64,000 bases of DNA from Anthoceros angustus (lineage: Eukaryota; Streptophyta; Anthocerotopsida; Anthocerotales; Anthocerotaceae), in assembly GCA_010909165.1 (NCBI GenBank), contig MU008184.1:372001-436000 (forward strand), given 5' to 3'. The position numbers and the translations under genes are program-made. The notes under the pieces are model-generated. The model was not told the origin of the DNA and searched no databases. It saw only the letters and a list, made by a program, of their open reading frames with translations. Of this stretch, positions 61,071 through 64,000 are shown in pieces. The stretch's first letter is position 1; each line of letters starts with the position of its first letter.

Positions 61071-62235
61071 GAAAGGGCAACCAAGCACATCTTCGCTTGC
61101 TATGGAGATCGTGAAGCATACAAACCGATTCTCCTCCACCCTTCAATCGACATATGCCGTGAGCGTTGTCTTCAACGAAGCTCCCGCCATGGAGCGTCTG
61201 GGAGTTTCAACTGCAATCAGAGACTCAAGCCAGCAGCCATCACGGGAATTTATCACTACAAAACTAGATTCGTTCATGGGAGGAGAAAGTTGATTCTCAC
61301 ACATATCCTGATGACGATAATTACGATGATGATGATGACAACCCGATCCCGATCGGATTCCAACTTCCCACTCCAGGTGTTTTCTCTGGTTTTCAACCGG
61401 CCTTCATTGATCACAGCCGTGATCCGGCTCACCGCAATTTCGGCTTGTATCCCCTTGCCCATGAACCAGCAGAACATGCCGATGCTGAGGAGGAGCTGCA
61501 AGACAGCGCGGCATTGCCACATTTGTCCCTTGCACCCGTGCCTCACGGACAGGGAGGCCGTCGCGATGAAGGGCAGGCCCCTGTCCACCGCCTCGACCCA
61601 GGCGAGGATGCAGATGCACACGCTGCTGATCCTCTCAGCGTTGCGCGTGTGGCAGCAGAATCTGTAGCACCCGGATATGGTAAACAGGGTGCACAAGACA
61701 TGGGCAAACCAGATCAAAGCTGGAGAGCGTGGGTGCCGCGAACCCCACATGAGCAGACGGGGCGCACTGGAAACGGGCCTGGGTCACCACCGGCTGCACT
61801 TGCCAGCCCTCGCGCTAGGGATTGCGTTGAACAAACTGCACATGACCTTTTTGCGCCGGCACAAGGTGGATCATCCCGCTCCGGCATTCAACAGGATGCA
61901 GGCCCGGTCCCTCAACGTCGCCAATCCACACGGGAGCGTCGGGCTCCCGTTCGTTGGTCACCTGAGCCCCCCGTATCTCGATCCCGTATACGTACACGGG
62001 CACTTACAGATATTTTGGCAGATACCAATGCTGGAAATTTGCCCGATAATGCAACTCCTGCTGAAGACAATATGGTTGATAATTCCATTAATGCTGATTT
62101 TTCTGCTTTTACTAATTCCACTTCAACTGATCCCAGGGCCCTCCTTGCACATGCTCTACTCACGGTTGATGGTGAACCGGCTACATATCGTGAGGCATTG
62201 GATGGACCCAATGGTGCTGAGTGGAAACTGCAATA
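61071..62235 (+). pseudogene. Copia integrase-RT linker, frameshifted
   Basis: Contains an Asp-rich run (61303-61340), an Ala/Pro/Arg-rich GC-rich stretch (61445-61960), STRERRAPVRW (about 61935), and EPATYREALDGPNGAEWK, the lead-in to reverse transcriptase. A one-base shift at about 62233 separates this frame from the RT frame. Confidence 0.75.
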
Positions 62236-63786
62236 GACAGTGAGTATAATTCCTTGCTTAAAAATCATATATGGGATTTAGTACAACTTCCTCCTGGTCT
62301 TAAACCCATTCTGTGTAAATGGGTCTTTAAGACTAAATTAAATGCTCACTGTTCTATTGAATGCTATAAAACTAGACTTGTTGCTAAGGGCTATAGTCAG
62401 GTAGTTGGCGTGGATTACCAAGAGACTTTTTCGCCGGTAGTTAAGACCCAATCCTTACGAGTACTTTTAGCCTTAGTCGCAGAATTGAATTTAGAGATCC
62501 ATCAGATGGATGTTTGCACTGCATTCTTATATGGAGAACCAGAGGAGGAAATTTATATGAGGCAGCCCGAGGGTTATGAAGCTGCTAATGCGGAGTTAGT
62601 TTGTAAGCTGCTGAAGTGCCTCTATGGCTTAAAACAGAGCGCTAATAAATGGTTTTATAAATGTGATGGTCGTCTTAAGTTTATTGGTTTTATTCAAAGC
62701 CATGCTGATAGTAATGTTTATTACCTTGCGGACGACTCTAACTTTATCATTTTAGCATTATATGTTGACGACATATGTTTGTTTGGCACTAGTATGCAAA
62801 TGATTAACTCCATGAAGGATATGTTAAGGGCCGAATTTGATATGAAGGATATTGGAGTTCTTCGATGGTGCCTCGGAATTCAAATTCTTCGTGATCGCCC
62901 TAATGACCGCATTTTTATGCATCAACAAAAGTATGTAAGGGAAATTCTTACCCGCTTTAATATGCAATCAGCTCGGCCCGTATCGACTCCAGGGGCAGTT
63001 GGTATTCGGTTATCTTCTGAGGATTGCCCACAATCTATTGCTGAGTGTGAGGACATGCTTTCTATTCCTTATGCTGCTTGTGTGGGATGTCTCCTCTATC
63101 TGGCTAACTGGACTCGGCCGGATATTATGTATGCTGTTAACAGTGCTGCTCAATACCTTCAGAATCCGGGCAGGAAACATTGGGTAGCTGTGAAGAGGAT
63201 CCTGAGGTATGTGAGTGGTACTTCAGCATACGGCATCTGCTATAGTTCCACAGGTCGCAAACAATTTGAGCTAAGTGGTTTTGTGGATGCCGATTGGGCC
63301 TCAGACGCCGATACGTGGAAAAGCATTTCCGCGTATTGCTTTAAGTTAGCCGGCGCCTCCGTAAGCTGGCGATGTAAGAAGAAAACAAGTCTTGCCTTAA
63401 GCTCTACAGAGGCGGAATATAAAGCTCTTACGGAAGCAAGTAAAGAGGCTGAGTGGCAACGCTCACTCTTAAGTGATATGAAATGGCCCCAGCCCCAGCC
63501 TACCCTGCTTAATTGTGACAATATGTCGGCTATTGCATTAGTCGCTAATCCTCGTTATCATGCTCGTACGAAGCTTATTGTGTTATATCATCACTATATT
63601 CATGATATTACTTCACGAGGAGTGGTGGTGGTTACTTATATAAATACGGAGGATAATACTGCCGATATATTTACTAAGTCACTCCTCTCTTATAAACATA
63701 ATAAACATAGAGAAGGACTAGGAGTAGTTGACGGCAGTGACATAATCACCTTAGCAGCTAAGGAGGCAAAGTTAACCACAAAATAA
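62221..63786 (+). CDS. Copia reverse transcriptase and RNase H
   Basis: An uninterrupted frame of 521 codons (first codon GTG; in the element this would be internal to the polyprotein). RT blocks: IWDLVQLPPGLKPI, KWVFKTKLN, RLVAKGYSQVVGVDYQETFS, QMDVCTAFLYG, CLYGLKQSANKWF and the catalytic ALYVDDICLFG. The connection includes VGCLLYLANWTRPDIMYAVN. RNase H shows VDADWASDADTWKS, TSLALSSTEAEYKALTEA and DNMSAIALV. It is the only major domain of the element without a frame break. Confidence 0.93.
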   Translation: METAIDSEYNSLLKNHIWDLVQLPPGLKPILCKWVFKTKLNAHCSIECYKTRLVAKGYSQVVGVDYQETFSPVVKTQSLRVLLALVAELNLEIHQMDVCTAFLYGEPEEEIYMRQPEGYEAANAELVCKLLKCLYGLKQSANKWFYKCDGRLKFIGFIQSHADSNVYYLADDSNFIILALYVDDICLFGTSMQMINSMKDMLRAEFDMKDIGVLRWCLGIQILRDRPNDRIFMHQQKYVREILTRFNMQSARPVSTPGAVGIRLSSEDCPQSIAECEDMLSIPYAACVGCLLYLANWTRPDIMYAVNSAAQYLQNPGRKHWVAVKRILRYVSGTSAYGICYSSTGRKQFELSGFVDADWASDADTWKSISAYCFKLAGASVSWRCKKKTSLALSSTEAEYKALTEASKEAEWQRSLLSDMKWPQPQPTLLNCDNMSAIALVANPRYHARTKLIVLYHHYIHDITSRGVVVVTYINTEDNTADIFTKSLLSYKHNKHREGLGVVDGSDIITLAAKEAKLTTK

Positions 63787-63920
63787 CACCTTGCAAGCTT
63801 AAGTGGGAGCTACTCGAGTGACCAGAGTGGATGAATCAAATGTGTATTGGATCCAATCGTCTAGTCACTTAGTACGTAGTTCTATAAGCAGATCTTTGTG
63901 TGTCTAGAGCTGAGTGGGAG

Positions 63921-64000
63921 TGTGGAGATAGAACATCTCTAACCCATAAAGATAAACTAGGGTTAATTAGAAGTGTCGTTTCGATAACTTGATAAGTGAA
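63921..64000 (+). repeat. 3' LTR of the copia element, first 80 bp
   Basis: Identical to 57957-58036 except T for C at one position. It runs off the window. Confidence 0.95.

Larger units (their letters stand above)
57957..64000 (+). mobile_element. Ty1/copia LTR retrotransposon, 3' end cut by the window
   Basis: A 149-bp 5' LTR (57957-58105, TGTGGAGATAG to CTTTTCA) is followed by a primer site TGGTATCGAGC (58108-58118), a leader, gag with zinc knuckle, protease, integrase, then reverse transcriptase and RNase H in copia order. A purine tract (GAGTGGGAG) precedes the 3' LTR at 63921. The 80 visible bases of the 3' LTR differ from the 5' LTR at one position only, which implies recent insertion. 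The polyprotein frame is broken at several points, so this copy is non-autonomous as read. Target-site duplication cannot be checked because the right end lies outside. Confidence 0.95.

Noticed and set aside
61274-61750. 158-codon minus-strand frame inside the copia linker
   Set aside because: Antisense to the GC-rich integrase-RT linker and without a recognisable motif.

Overview
The window is nuclear DNA of a land plant. It carries spliced genes with GT-AG introns, mostly 20-500 bp, for plastid proteins (15-cis-zeta-carotene isomerase and RbcX), a plant-type PP4 phosphatase catalytic subunit, PPR-type repeats and a Ty1/copia retrotransposon. The mix of compact GC-rich genes, AT-rich repeat blocks, PPR remnants and an intronless GH30 gene points to a seedless plant (lycophyte, fern or bryophyte). 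That placement is inference; I cannot name the species. Several start codons were set by reading ATG positions directly, because long open frames here often begin upstream at non-ATG codons. Layout, left to right. 1-0.6 kb: 3' part of an unrecognised gene. 2.1-4.1 kb (-): intact 8-exon PP4 catalytic subunit. 4.5-10.7 kb: two diverged copies of one segment, each with a decayed minus-strand gene of unrecognised family; the right copy also holds a decayed PPR gene. 11.0 kb: tRNA-Arg(CCU)-like sequence with stem mismatches. 12.6-14.0 kb (+): Z-ISO. 14.3-15.6 kb (-): RbcX, convergent with Z-ISO. 16.6-25.2 kb: AT-rich block of tandem and dispersed repeats without a credible gene. 25.2-26.4 kb (-): 3-hydroxybutyryl-CoA dehydrogenase-like gene. 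29.0-31.3 kb (-): large intronless coiled-coil protein with Ig-like and PH-like C-terminal regions. 32.8-35.4 kb (+): TDRD3/RMI1-like (DUF1767) gene, divergent from the previous one. 36.0-37.1 kb (+): SAM-dependent methyltransferase. 37.5-38.9 kb (+): intronless secreted GH30 glycosidase. 40.2-43.0 and 53.6-56.3 kb (-): two intact 13-exon GH1 beta-glucosidases in a segmental duplication. Between them lie a GH30 3' fragment, minisatellites, a decayed copia element, a LINE-like remnant and a triplicated ~675-bp unit. 58.0-64.0 kb (+): copia element with nearly identical LTRs but a broken reading frame; its 3' LTR is cut by the window end. Functional themes: plastid biology (Z-ISO in carotenoid synthesis, RbcX in Rubisco assembly) and a local group of glycoside hydrolases (one GH30, two GH1, one GH30 fragment). 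No gene cluster with a provable joint pathway is visible. The items most worth a second look are the GH30 gene and its fragment, the exon-intron tandem duplication in the TDRD3-like gene, the shared GC-AG intron and unresolved start of the GH1 pair, and the unrecognised duplicated family at 5-10.5 kb.
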